Positions 55,986-64,000 of a stretch of DNA of 64,000 nt are shown here, piece after piece. The notes under the pieces were generated by a model. The model searched no databases. It saw nothing but the letters and a program-made list of their open reading frames with translations, and was not told the DNA's origin. Source of the stretch: Flavobacterium nackdongense (lineage in GTDB: Bacteria > Bacteroidota > Bacteroidia > Flavobacteriales > Flavobacteriaceae); the NCBI RefSeq assembly GCF_004355225.1, contig NZ_CP037933.1:558001-622000 (forward strand), in the 5' to 3' direction. How positions within the stretch are numbered: position 1 is the stretch's first letter; each line of letters begins with the position of its first letter. The translations under genes and the position numbers were made by a program.

Positions 55986-56147
55986 AGAATCATAGTTTTT
56001 TATTAATTTTATTAAGACGCTTCGCTTGATTTTAGTAAATCATAGCTATGTGAACCCAAGAACTGGGCTATCCAACTCTTTTTTCTATGATTCTATGCGT
56101 TTCAATTTTACTATTTCTAAAAATTTAATAATTTCACCCAACGAGTT
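55945..56147. repeat. 203-bp palindromic element, copy B
   Basis: Identical to copy A (30744-30945) except for one extra T in the poly-T run. It has the same inverted ends (ACCCGTTGGGTG / CACCCAACGAGTT) and inner inverted pair. Its left end overlaps the first codons of the barrel gene at 54798-55985. Flanking sequence differs from copy A, so the identical block marks the element borders. No clear target-site duplication is visible. Confidence 0.88.
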
Positions 56148-56250
56148 ACTTATTGAAAAATTTAATCGATCTGAAAAATGGGATGTATATTTTTTCATAA
56201 TATTGACTAATGAAATAGGTGAAAAAAAATATCAGATTACTATTTAGAAT

Positions 56251-56282
56251 AAAAAAAGGAAGCATCGCTACTTCCTTTTTTT
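56251..56282 (-). terminator. Terminator after the Ser/Gly-rich protein gene
   Basis: A 12-bp stem, AAAAAAAGGAAG / CTTCCTTTTTTT, with an 8-base loop; T-rich on both strands. It lies just after the stop of the gene at 56289. Confidence 0.8.
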
Positions 56283-56288
56283 AATTTT

Positions 56289-57044
56289 TTATTTTGGATT
56301 ATTTGAAGTTTTTGTATTAGGTTTCTTTTCTCCAGGCAACCCTTTTTCGTTAATTGCCATTGCTGTACAAACTCCATCTTCTATTTTTAAGAAAAAATCT
56401 ACAGCGCTACGGCTTTTTCCTCTAGCGCCAGAACCCGATGACATTGTACCACTTTGTGACATTCCCCAACTCCATTCCGCAGTAATAGCGCAATCTCCGT
56501 TGGGACAATCGCCTGTTGGTATTTCACAAACATCACCATCACACGAAATTTTGGTAGTTTTTCCTCCACATCGTTTTGTAATAGTAAACTCTTTGAAAGT
56601 AGCTTTTCCAGCACCACCACCCGAAGCGCTTGACATTGCCGCATCGGAACTTGAAGCTGTCGTCGAACTAGACATCCTCTTGCCTAATGCCATACCAGTT
56701 GAAGCATCCCTAGGGCTTTTTACTTCGGTCACAGCATCGTCTGAAGCGCTTACACTAAATGTGGATAGTGTTTTGTAATAATCATATCCTTTTTTTGAAG
56801 TTGCCATTCCGCCTGCGGCATCTGCTGAACTTGACGGAATACTTTCAAAAATAATTGTGCAACCCGTATCCGACGGCACTACTCTTGCTTTGACATTTTT
56901 CTTTAAATCGTAACTTGCTGTTTTTTCGTTGGTTTGATTACTTTTTGTTCGAGTAGGAAGAGCTGCTGCCTCTTGCGCAAATAATTGATTTGTAAAACTT
57001 AAAAAAGCAAATAAAGCGACGCTAATAAAAATTGATTTTTTCAT
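56289..57044 (-). CDS. Secreted Ser/Ala/Gly-rich protein with six cysteines, unknown function
   Basis: A 251-residue protein with a signal peptide (NQLFAQ) and low-complexity Ser/Ala/Gly runs (residues about 75-85, 120-150, 200-215). The conserved-looking part is a Cys cluster: KRCGGKTTKISCDGDVCEI, GDCPNGDCAITAEWSWGM. I do not recognise it. The Cys pairs suggest disulfides or metal binding after export. The gene is flanked by its own terminator and by a gene-free spacer upstream, so it is probably monocistronic. Confidence 0.65.
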   Translation of the reverse strand: MKKSIFISVALFAFLSFTNQLFAQEAAALPTRTKSNQTNEKTASYDLKKNVKARVVPSDTGCTIIFESIPSSSADAAGGMATSKKGYDYYKTLSTFSVSASDDAVTEVKSPRDASTGMALGKRMSSSTTASSSDAAMSSASGGGAGKATFKEFTITKRCGGKTTKISCDGDVCEIPTGDCPNGDCAITAEWSWGMSQSGTMSSGSGARGKSRSAVDFFLKIEDGVCTAMAINEKGLPGEKKPNTKTSNNPK

Positions 57045-57296
57045 GATTTCTAAGGTTTAATGGTTAATTTATGAGTGGTTTAGTAATAGATTAATTGCGT
57101 TTAAAAATTGTTACCGAATTAATAAAATCTACAATAAAAAAGCAAAGAGCACTATGAACTCCCTATTAATGAATCGCCTTCTTAATTACCAAAATAGGAT
57201 ATATTTTCATAATATATTGGATAAATATACAATTTTTTAGTCAACTTTAGAATATTTGATAATTTTAATTACAAATATTAAAATTATGAGCAAGAA
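57045..57296. other. Spacer upstream of the Ser/Gly-rich gene
   Basis: AT-rich stretch between the start at 57044 and the glmM terminator. I see no gene; it should hold the promoter of the minus-strand gene, but no clear TTG/TAnnTTTG pair stands out. Confidence 0.35.
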
Positions 57297-57329
57297 AAAA
57301 CCCTTTCAAAAATAAATTTTAAAAGGGTT
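57297..57329 (-). terminator. Terminator after glmM
   Basis: AACCCTTT / AAAAGGGTT stem with a T6 run on the minus strand, 22 bp after the glmM stop. Confidence 0.78.
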
Positions 57330-57350
57330 ATAAAGTATAAAATTGAGAAT

Positions 57351-58751
57351 TTATATTCCTGCGATTGCTTTTATTTCGTCAATAATTCGCAAGGCCAAAG
57401 CATCGGCTTTTTCTTGTGAAGCTGCTTCGGTATAAATACGGATAATGGGTTCTGTATTGGATTTACGAAGGTGCACCCAATTTTCGGCAAAATCAATTTT
57501 TACCCCGTCGATGGTAGTGATGTCTTCATTTTTGTATTTTTCGGTCATGGCTACCAGAATCGCATCCACATCGATTTGTGGCGTCAATTCAATTTTGTTT
57601 TTGCTCATAAAATATTCCGGATAGGAAGCTCTCAAGGCAGAAACTGTCATTTTCTTGTTAGCCAAATGTGTCAGGAATAAAGCCACGCCCACCAAACTAT
57701 CACGGCCGTAATGCAATTCAGGATAAATAATTCCGCCGTTACCCTCGCCACCAATGATGGCATTGTTTTTCTTCATCAATTCCACCACATTCACTTCGCC
57801 AACCGCACTGGCTTCGTAGCTTCCCTTGTGTGCATTCGTCACATCACGCAAAGCGCGAGACGAGGACATATTCGAAACCGTATTACCTGGTGTTTTTCCC
57901 AAAACAAAATCGGCACAAGCTACCAATGTATATTCCTCGCCAAACATCTCACCGTCTTCGCAAATGAAAGCCAAACGGTCTACATCGGGATCTACCACGA
58001 TTCCTAAATCCGCTTTTTCTTCGACCACCAATTCCGAAATATCGGTCAAATGTTCTTTCAAAGGTTCTGGATTGTGTGGAAAATGACCGTTGGGTTCGCA
58101 GTACAATTTCACCACTTCCACGCCCATCAATTCCAACAATTTCGGAATAATAATACCTCCAGATGAATTTACACCGTCAACTACCACTTTGAATTGAGCT
58201 GCTTTTACCGCTTCGATATCGACCAAAGGCAAGTTCAATACTTCATCGATATGAATATCCATATAAGCATCATTTTCAATGATTTCGCCTAAACTGTCCA
58301 CATCCGAAAAATCGAATGCTTCGGCTTCGGCAATTTGAAGGATTTTTTCTCCCTCGATGCCGTTTAAGAATTCTCCTTTTTCATTCAATAACTTCAAGGC
58401 ATTCCATTGTTTTGGGTTGTGTGAAGCCGTTAGAATAATTCCACCATCGGCAGTTTCTAGCGGAACAGCCACTTCCACCGTGGGTGTTGTCGAAAGACCC
58501 AAATCGACCACGTCAATCCCTAAACCCACCAAGGTATTCACTACCAAATTATGAATCATGGGTCCCGAAATACGAGCATCTCTGCCGACCACTACTTTCA
58601 ATTTGGAATTTGGGTTTTCTTTTTTGGAATTTTGACGAAGCCAGGTTCCATAGGCCGAAGCAAATTTTACGGCATCAACCGGAGTCAAATTATCCCCTAC
58701 TTTTCCGCCAATAGTTCCCCGAATTCCTGAAATAGATTTTATTAAAGTCAT
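57351..58751 (-). CDS. glmM: Phosphoglucosamine mutase (GlmM-type phosphohexomutase)
   Basis: A 466-residue alpha-D-phosphohexomutase that interconverts glucosamine-6-P and glucosamine-1-P for cell-wall and LPS synthesis. It has the phosphoserine loop LTASHNPKQWNALK (Ser110), the metal loop DPDVDRL, the sugar-binding loop GEGNGG and the phosphate-binding RKSNTEPIIRIY near the C-terminus. GlmM is the best fit in Bacteroidota, although phosphomannomutase activity cannot be excluded by eye. TTTTAGATT-type repeats lie directly upstream. Confidence 0.88.
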   Translation of the reverse strand: MTLIKSISGIRGTIGGKVGDNLTPVDAVKFASAYGTWLRQNSKKENPNSKLKVVVGRDARISGPMIHNLVVNTLVGLGIDVVDLGLSTTPTVEVAVPLETADGGIILTASHNPKQWNALKLLNEKGEFLNGIEGEKILQIAEAEAFDFSDVDSLGEIIENDAYMDIHIDEVLNLPLVDIEAVKAAQFKVVVDGVNSSGGIIIPKLLELMGVEVVKLYCEPNGHFPHNPEPLKEHLTDISELVVEEKADLGIVVDPDVDRLAFICEDGEMFGEEYTLVACADFVLGKTPGNTVSNMSSSRALRDVTNAHKGSYEASAVGEVNVVELMKKNNAIIGGEGNGGIIYPELHYGRDSLVGVALFLTHLANKKMTVSALRASYPEYFMSKNKIELTPQIDVDAILVAMTEKYKNEDITTIDGVKIDFAENWVHLRKSNTEPIIRIYTEAASQEKADALALRIIDEIKAIAGI

Positions 58752-58755
58752 ATAA

Positions 58756-58793
58756 TTTTAGATTTTAGATTGCAGATTTTAGATTGCAGATTT
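58756..58793. repeat. TTTTAGATTGCAGA-type tandem repeat
   Basis: Three imperfect copies of an 11-14-bp unit (TTTTAGATTGCAGA). Inverted copies occur at 58947-58977 and direct copies at 61746-61791. The two arrays around the glmM/acpH divergent spacer face each other. Confidence 0.6.
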
Positions 58794-58946
58794 CGAATAC
58801 AAATATAAAAAAGTTATGTATTTAATAAGTCTTATTTTATAAGTTACTAACTCTTTTAAAAATATCAAGGCTTCGTGTTTTTTTATATCTTTATCACATT
58901 ACAATTAAAATCATAATTTTAGCAAAAAAAGGGAAATTGAGAAGTC

Positions 58947-58977
58947 CAATCTGAAATCTAAAATCTACACTCTAAAA
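58947..58977. repeat. Inverted copies of the TTTTAGATT-type repeat
   Basis: CAATCTGAAATCTAAAATCT followed by ACTCTAAAAT, the inverse of the repeat at 58756. It runs up to the start codon of acpH, so it may be in the 5' untranslated region of that gene. Confidence 0.55.
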
Positions 58978-59561
58978 TGAATTTCCTAGCCCACATTTAT
59001 CTTTCTGGTGAAAACGATTTAATGAAGATTGGCAATTTTATGGCCGATGGTATTCATGGAAAACACTTTGATCATTTTCCAAAGGAGATTCAAAAAGGCA
59101 TTATTTTGCATCGTGAGATTGATACTTTTACCGATGCTCATCCTATTTTTAGGCAAAGCACCAAACGATTGCACGCCAATTATCATCATTATTCAGGCAT
59201 CATTGTAGATATTTTTTACGATCATTTCTTGGCCAAAAACTGGAGCTCTTATTCAGAGGAATCTTTAGAGCAGTACACCGAACGTTTTTATCAATCCTTG
59301 CGGGATAATTACGAGTTGCTGAATGAGAAAACCCAAAAAATGCTGCCATATCTGATTCAGCAAAACTGGTTAATGAGCTACCAAACTATCGATGGGATTG
59401 CCTTTATTCTAGAAAAAATGGACAACCGGATGAAACGCGATTCGATTATGCGCCTTTCAGTGGCTGAGTTGAGAACTTATTATGCGGAATTTGAGCAGGA
59501 ATTCACCATATTTTTTGATGCAATAATTGCACATACAAATTTGAAAATACAGACTTTATGA
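58977..59561 (+). CDS. acpH: Acyl carrier protein phosphodiesterase
   Basis: A 194-residue protein of the AcpH (DUF479) family, which removes 4'-phosphopantetheine from ACP. The start MNFLAHIYLSGENDLMKIGNF, the following DGIHG, HREIDTFTDAHPIF and DIFYDHFLAKNW are the expected His/Asp metal-site motifs. The HD-like spacing is complete and the length is normal. It is transcribed divergently from glmM. Confidence 0.9.
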   Translation: MNFLAHIYLSGENDLMKIGNFMADGIHGKHFDHFPKEIQKGIILHREIDTFTDAHPIFRQSTKRLHANYHHYSGIIVDIFYDHFLAKNWSSYSEESLEQYTERFYQSLRDNYELLNEKTQKMLPYLIQQNWLMSYQTIDGIAFILEKMDNRMKRDSIMRLSVAELRTYYAEFEQEFTIFFDAIIAHTNLKIQTL

Positions 59562-59620
59562 AAAAATTTTACAGATTAAATACTTGATAGTAAATAGGTT
59601 TTTTAAAAAATAACAGTAAA

Positions 59621-60022
59621 ATGAAAAATATCTCTATCCTGTTTCTTTTGTTTTCAATAATTTCATATTCCCAAACAGAGAAAACAAAGTCTAAGAAAGA
59701 TTTTAACGATAAAATAGTTGACTTTGCAATTGAAAATTGTGAGGAGAAATTTATTGAATTACCCGATTTATACGATACTACAACTGAAAAAATAGCTAAT
59801 GATAAAAATGAAAAATTGATTTTAGCTGAAAAACTTATAAACAGAGGATTTAAAGAAATAAATTGGGGACGTGGAAATCATCCCTTAGGCCCAAGAATTA
59901 TAGATTTAACTTTAAGGAAAGGTGATTGTGAATGTGATGTAATTAAAATTTATTATTCAACAGCAAATGAATCGCAATATAAAATGACAGAAAAAATAAA
60001 ATGCAGAAAAATCAACAATTAG
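59621..60022 (+). CDS. Small secreted protein of unknown function
   Basis: A 133-residue protein with a signal peptide (FSIISYSQ, cleavage near residue 18) and a mature part with three cysteines (Cys39 region NCEEKF, then GDCECDV). I do not recognise it. It lies between acpH (59 bp gap) and ggt (46 bp gap) on the same strand, so it may share a transcript with either. Confidence 0.6.
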   Translation: MKNISILFLLFSIISYSQTEKTKSKKDFNDKIVDFAIENCEEKFIELPDLYDTTTEKIANDKNEKLILAEKLINRGFKEINWGRGNHPLGPRIIDLTLRKGDCECDVIKIYYSTANESQYKMTEKIKCRKINN

Positions 60023-60068
60023 TTAAGAATAGCTTTGTCCTAAATAATACATTCGAAATTAAATCAAA

Positions 60069-61751
60069 ATGAAAAAAACAATTATCCTATTCCTAATCAT
60101 CAGTTTCGGTTTCAAACCCATGCGCATTATTGCGCAAACGGGACTTGTTACCCAAAAAGCAATGGTGGTTTCGGCACGTGAAGAAGCCTCGAAAATTGGT
60201 GTCGAAATCATGAAAAAAGGAGGCAATGCCTTTGATGCTATGGTGGCTACCGAATTGGCTTTGGCAGTCGCTTATCCTTATGCAGGGAATATTGGAGGTG
60301 GCGGTTTTATGGTGTATCGAAAAGCGAATGGAGAAATAGGCTCTTTGGATTACCGTGAAAAAGCGCCTTTGGCCGCTTCAAAAGATATGTTTTTGGATGA
60401 AAATGGAAATGTAATCAAAGGAAAAAGTCTCGAAACGGCTTTGGCCATTGGCGTTCCCGGAACAATAGCTGGCGTGTTTGAAGTACACAAAAAACTAGGT
60501 TCTTTGCCCATAGCAGAAATCTTAAAACCTGTAATAGCCATAGCCGAAAGAGGGGTTATTGTGACCAAAAAACAGGAAAACCAATTGAAAAATTACCACG
60601 AAGCTATTGTAAAAGTAAATGGCACTAACTCGCTTTTTTCTAATACATTAAAAGAAAAAGATACCATAAAATACCCCGCTTTGGCCAGCACCCTAAAAAG
60701 AATTGCTAAAAACGGTCGAGACGAATTTTACAAAGGAGAAACAGCTAAAATCTTAGTAACGTATTTGCAACAAAAAGGAGGCATTATTACTATGGAAGAT
60801 TTGGCAAAATACGAAGCCAAATGGAGAAAACCAATCAGTTTTACCTACAAAGATTTAAAAATCATATCGATGCCGCCACCCAGCAGTGGAGGAATTTGTC
60901 TAGCTGAAATTCTTAAAATGGTGGAACCTTATGACCTAGCTCAAATGGGACACAATTCGACCCAAGCGATTCAAGTCATCGTCGAAGCCGAACGCAGAGC
61001 TTACGCCGACCGAAGTGTGTATTTAGGCGATCCTGATTTTGTAAAAATCCCTGTTGCAGCCCTGATTTCGGAAAAGTATTTAAAGGAAAGAATGTCCAAC
61101 TTTAGTTTCGACAAAGCATCCTTATCTTCCGATATTCGAGAAGGCAAAGTCACATATAACGAAAGTACCGAAACCACGCATTATTCAATCGTCGATCAGT
61201 TTGGTAATGCTGTTGCAGCAACGACGACTCTTAACGACGGATTTGGTTCCAAATACTATTGCGATGCATTGGGCTTTTTCCTAAACAACGAAATGGATGA
61301 TTTTAGTGCCAAACCGGGTACACCCAATATGTTTGGTTTAGTGGGTGGCGAAGCCAATAGTATTGCGCCACAAAAAAGGATGTTGAGTGCGATGACACCG
61401 ACCGTAGTCGAAAAAAATGGCCAATTATTTATGGTCGTTGGAACTCCGGGTGGTTCGACTATCATCACTTCGGTTTTGCAAACGATCTTGAATGTTTCTC
61501 AATTCAAAATGAGTATGCAGGAAGCGGTGAATGCGCCTCGTTTTCACCATCAATGGTTGCCTGATGTGATTACTTTTGAGCCCAATACTTTCGACACCAA
61601 AACCTTTGATGCCTTGAAAACCAAAGGGTATATCATCAATGAGAAAACCACTCCTGTGATTGGAAAAGTAGATGCCATTTTGGTTTTGCCTAATGGAAAA
61701 TTAGAAGGCGGCGCTGATAAAAGAGGAGATGACACTGCAGCAGGATTTTAG
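60069..61751 (+). CDS. ggt: Gamma-glutamyltransferase
   Basis: A 560-residue exported Ntn-hydrolase (signal peptide MKKTIILFLI ... IIAQ). It self-cleaves before the catalytic Thr of TTHYSIVDQ (residue 369) into a large and a small subunit. Other motifs: GNIGGGGFMVYR, PPPSSGG and the small-subunit GTPGGSTIITSV. It hydrolyses or transfers gamma-glutamyl groups, for example from glutathione, in the periplasm. Its TAG stop lies inside the TTTTAGATT-type repeat at 61746-61791. Confidence 0.95.
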   Translation: MKKTIILFLIISFGFKPMRIIAQTGLVTQKAMVVSAREEASKIGVEIMKKGGNAFDAMVATELALAVAYPYAGNIGGGGFMVYRKANGEIGSLDYREKAPLAASKDMFLDENGNVIKGKSLETALAIGVPGTIAGVFEVHKKLGSLPIAEILKPVIAIAERGVIVTKKQENQLKNYHEAIVKVNGTNSLFSNTLKEKDTIKYPALASTLKRIAKNGRDEFYKGETAKILVTYLQQKGGIITMEDLAKYEAKWRKPISFTYKDLKIISMPPPSSGGICLAEILKMVEPYDLAQMGHNSTQAIQVIVEAERRAYADRSVYLGDPDFVKIPVAALISEKYLKERMSNFSFDKASLSSDIREGKVTYNESTETTHYSIVDQFGNAVAATTTLNDGFGSKYYCDALGFFLNNEMDDFSAKPGTPNMFGLVGGEANSIAPQKRMLSAMTPTVVEKNGQLFMVVGTPGGSTIITSVLQTILNVSQFKMSMQEAVNAPRFHHQWLPDVITFEPNTFDTKTFDALKTKGYIINEKTTPVIGKVDAILVLPNGKLEGGADKRGDDTAAGF

Positions 61752-61791
61752 ATTTTAGATTTTAGGTTGCAGATTTCAGGTTGCAGATTTT
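61746..61791. repeat. TTTTAGATT-type tandem repeat at the ggt 3' end
   Basis: Four imperfect copies of TTTTAGATT / TTGCAGATTTCAGG. The first copy supplies the TAG stop codon of ggt (61749-61751). Related to the arrays at 58756 and 58947. Confidence 0.6.
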
Positions 61792-61804
61792 GAATTTTTA
61801 TAAT

Positions 61805-62479
61805 ATGAATTTTACCACCCAATTAGAATCCGCTTTTAAAGAAAAGGCTAATCCCGAAAATGCGTTTGCAATGGCAAAGTATATGCGGAATCATTTTACG
61901 TTTTTTGGAATAAAAACGGAGCAAAGAAGACAAATTTTCAAAGATATCTGGATGGTATATAAAAATGAAATTGCAGATAATCCAAGAACCATTGCTTTAG
62001 AACTTTACACAAAAAAAGAACGAGAGCTTCACTATTGCGCCATTGAAATTTTAGTAAAGCAACTCAAAGGAAACTACAAAAAAGAAGACATTCATCTCAT
62101 CGAAAAACTAATCCTAATAAACTCCTGGTGGGACAGTGTTGATACCATCGCCAAATATATTTTGGGCCAATACCTAGTCGAATTTCCATCCGAAACCGTA
62201 AGGGTAATCAAGCGTTTTTCGGATTCCGAAAATATCTGGCTTAACCGGAGTGCGATTCTCTTTCAATTGAGTTACAAATTGAAAACCAATTTCGATGGGC
62301 TACAATCTGAATGTGAAAAGCATAAAAATTCTAGAGAATTTTTTATTCAAAAAGCCATCGGCTGGGCCTTGCGAGAATACGGGAAATCGAATCCAAAGGC
62401 GGTTCAGGAATATGTAACAAATACCAATTTAAAACCACTAAGCACAAAAGAAGCACTGCGAAATATAATTTTGGATTAA
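61805..62479 (+). CDS. DNA alkylation repair protein (AlkD-like)
   Basis: A 224-residue HEAT-like helical protein. The SWWDSVD segment (Trp108-Trp109-Asp110) matches the conserved Trp/Asp region of AlkD glycosylases, which excise bulky or cationic N-alkyl bases without flipping them. FFIQKAIGWALREYGK near the C-terminus is also typical. The frame extends upstream to a TTG in the repeat, but I start at ATG 61805. Confidence 0.88.
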   Translation: MNFTTQLESAFKEKANPENAFAMAKYMRNHFTFFGIKTEQRRQIFKDIWMVYKNEIADNPRTIALELYTKKERELHYCAIEILVKQLKGNYKKEDIHLIEKLILINSWWDSVDTIAKYILGQYLVEFPSETVRVIKRFSDSENIWLNRSAILFQLSYKLKTNFDGLQSECEKHKNSREFFIQKAIGWALREYGKSNPKAVQEYVTNTNLKPLSTKEALRNIILD

Positions 62480-62515
62480 AATATTGATATTTTTGTATTC
62501 CATCTCAAAACGAAA

Positions 62516-64000
62516 ATGATAAAAAAAATAATACATAGACTTGAAAGCCTCACTGATTTAGCACAAATTAAGCTGACCAACAAGCAGTTTATTTTTGTTT
62601 CCAGTATTTTGGTGGGCATCTTAGCCGCGTTTGCGGTGATCGTTTTGAAAACCTTTGCGCATTGGGTCTTCCTTTTTGCTACCTACCTAACCAGTAATAC
62701 GGGCATTTTTAAATACGGCTACATCAAAATAGTATTACCGGTCATCGGGATTATGTTAACCGTTTTTGTAGTCAAGAAATTTCTCGGCGGAACTATCGAG
62801 AAGGGAACTTCTCAAATATTGTATGCCGTAGCCAAAAAAGCCAGTATTATTCCAAGAAAACAAATGTATGCGCAAATCGTCACAAGCTCGTTGACCGTAG
62901 GTTTGGGAGGTTCCGCAGGTTTGGAAAGTCCCATTGTTATTACTGGCGCTGCCTTTGGATCGAACTACGCTCAAAGATTCAAACTGGGCTATAAAGACCG
63001 AACGCTCCTTATCGGTTGCGGAGTAGCAGCAGGCATTGGAGCGGCATTTAATGCTCCGATTGCTGGGGTTTTATTTGCTATCGAAGTCTTGTTGGTCGAT
63101 GTGAGTATTTCTGCGTTTACCCCGATAATGATTTCCGCTGCAACAGGAGCCTTGGTCTCTGAAATTGTCTTGGACGAAACCATATTATTATCCTTCAAAC
63201 AACAGCAAACCTTCAATTACCATAATATTCCTTACTATATTTTACTTGGATTATGTACCGGATTTATAGCGGTCTACTACTCTCGAAATTTTCAAAGGGT
63301 AGAACATTTTTTTGCTAGACTGCGCTTGAAACCGTACAAAAAGGCTTTAATTGGCGCTTCAATTGTAGCCATTCTTATTTTTATTTTTCCAACACTTTTT
63401 GGCGAAGGCTATGAAAGTATCAAAACATTATCTGAAAAAGACCCCGGAATACTGTTGGAGAATACCTTGTTCAGCAGTTTTAGAAACAATAGTTGGGCCT
63501 TGCTGCTTTTTGTGGGAGCCACATTGATGCTAAAGGTTTTTGCCACAGCAATTACACTCGGAAGCGGCGGAAACGGGGGTAACTTTGCTCCTTCTCTATT
63601 TTTAGGATCGTACGTTGGATTCTTCTTTTCCAAGTTTTTGAACCTTACGGGATTAACGAATTTGCCGGTAAGTAACTTCACTTTAGTTGGAATGGCAGGG
63701 ATTCTAAGTGGTTTGTTTCATGCTCCGCTAACCGCTATTTTCTTAATTGCGGAAATTACAGGAGGTTATGCCTTGATGATTCCTCTGATGATGGTGGCTT
63801 CGATAAGTTTTGCCATTTCAAAACGGTTTGAAAAACATTCGCTTGATGTCAAAAATTTGGCTCGAAAAGGAAATGCTTTCACCAGTAACAAAGATGCTAA
63901 TGTCCTTTCTAATTTGGATATAAATGCGGTTATCCAAACGGATTTCTTAACGATTGCCGCTCAGGATACCTTAGAGAAATTAGTCGATTTAATATCGCAC
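62516..64000 (+). CDS. ClC-type chloride channel/transporter, partial (C-terminus cut)
   Basis: The first 495 codons are in the window, in an open frame to the right edge. The membrane domain has the ClC repeats; the gating-glutamate loop is GLESP (Glu137, versus canonical GREGP) and the second filter segment is GSGGNGGNFAPSLFLG (349-364). The usual GSGIP motif is replaced by KGTSQ (96-100). After about residue 430 a CBS domain begins (DVKNLARKGNAF ... DFLTIAAQDTLEKLVDL). Function as channel or antiporter, and the ion carried, cannot be read from this. Start ATG 62516 chosen. Confidence 0.85.
   Translation, partial: MIKKIIHRLESLTDLAQIKLTNKQFIFVSSILVGILAAFAVIVLKTFAHWVFLFATYLTSNTGIFKYGYIKIVLPVIGIMLTVFVVKKFLGGTIEKGTSQILYAVAKKASIIPRKQMYAQIVTSSLTVGLGGSAGLESPIVITGAAFGSNYAQRFKLGYKDRTLLIGCGVAAGIGAAFNAPIAGVLFAIEVLLVDVSISAFTPIMISAATGALVSEIVLDETILLSFKQQQTFNYHNIPYYILLGLCTGFIAVYYSRNFQRVEHFFARLRLKPYKKALIGASIVAILIFIFPTLFGEGYESIKTLSEKDPGILLENTLFSSFRNNSWALLLFVGATLMLKVFATAITLGSGGNGGNFAPSLFLGSYVGFFFSKFLNLTGLTNLPVSNFTLVGMAGILSGLFHAPLTAIFLIAEITGGYALMIPLMMVASISFAISKRFEKHSLDVKNLARKGNAFTSNKDANVLSNLDINAVIQTDFLTIAAQDTLEKLVDLISH

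Noticed and set aside
1..64000. CRISPR arrays, tRNA or rRNA genes, prophage and secretion-system clusters.
   Set aside because: I looked for regularly spaced direct repeats, tRNA-like cloverleaf ends and structural phage or T6SS proteins. None were convincing; the repeats found are palindromic or short tandem arrays without spacers.

Overview
The window looks like chromosome from a Flavobacterium-type member of the Bacteroidota. The base composition is AT-rich, starts lack Shine-Dalgarno sites, and promoters show the TTG/TAnnTTTG pattern. There is a type IX secretion C-terminal sorting domain, many lipoproteins with a Cys directly after a short leader, and many family matches typical of flavobacteria. 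I see no tRNA, rRNA, CRISPR array, phage or transposase gene. All calls come from reading the sequence; no database search was run.

Layout. (1) 1-4800, minus strand: the first part of a histidine operon, in the order promoter, hisL leader peptide with attenuator, hisG, hisD, an unknown ORF, hisC, a secreted unknown ORF, and hisB cut by the window edge. Palindromic repeats sit at the hisD and hisG 3' ends and supply their stop codons. (2) 4892-9871: pckA, a ThrE-type exporter and an AspT/YidE-type transporter. (3) 10155-15853: a complete tripartite RND efflux operon (adaptor, pump, TolC-like channel). (4) 16008-24504: ion and phosphate handling, with a ZIP transporter, PPK2 plus SulP as an operon, a K+ channel, a T9SS-exported glycosidase-like protein, an NlpE-like lipoprotein and a ChaA-like antiporter. 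(5) 24581-26964: an M20 amidohydrolase, a META-domain lipoprotein and a secreted protein. (6) 27119-45358: a long run dominated by envelope proteins, including many predicted outer-membrane barrels, an octaheme cytochrome with HEAT/TPR repeats, a patatin-BamA fusion, and an arylsulfatase operon facing a PAS/LuxR regulator. (7) 46516-50351: cobA, then an SDR with a signal peptide in operon with a POTRA-like plus barrel protein. (8) 50536-64000: SIMPL, rhomboid, LpxL-type acyltransferase, cysteine-desulfurase-like enzyme, glmM, acpH, ggt, AlkD-like protein and a ClC channel cut by the right edge.

Most single genes belong to known families. The less ordinary material is the His attenuator with its 19-residue leader peptide, two orphan ORFs embedded in the his operon, a pair of near-identical 202/203-bp palindromic elements (one overlapping the start of an outer-membrane protein gene), repeats that donate stop codons to genes, the exported SDR/barrel pair, the octaheme protein, and the dense set of paralogous outer-membrane barrels around the sulfatase.
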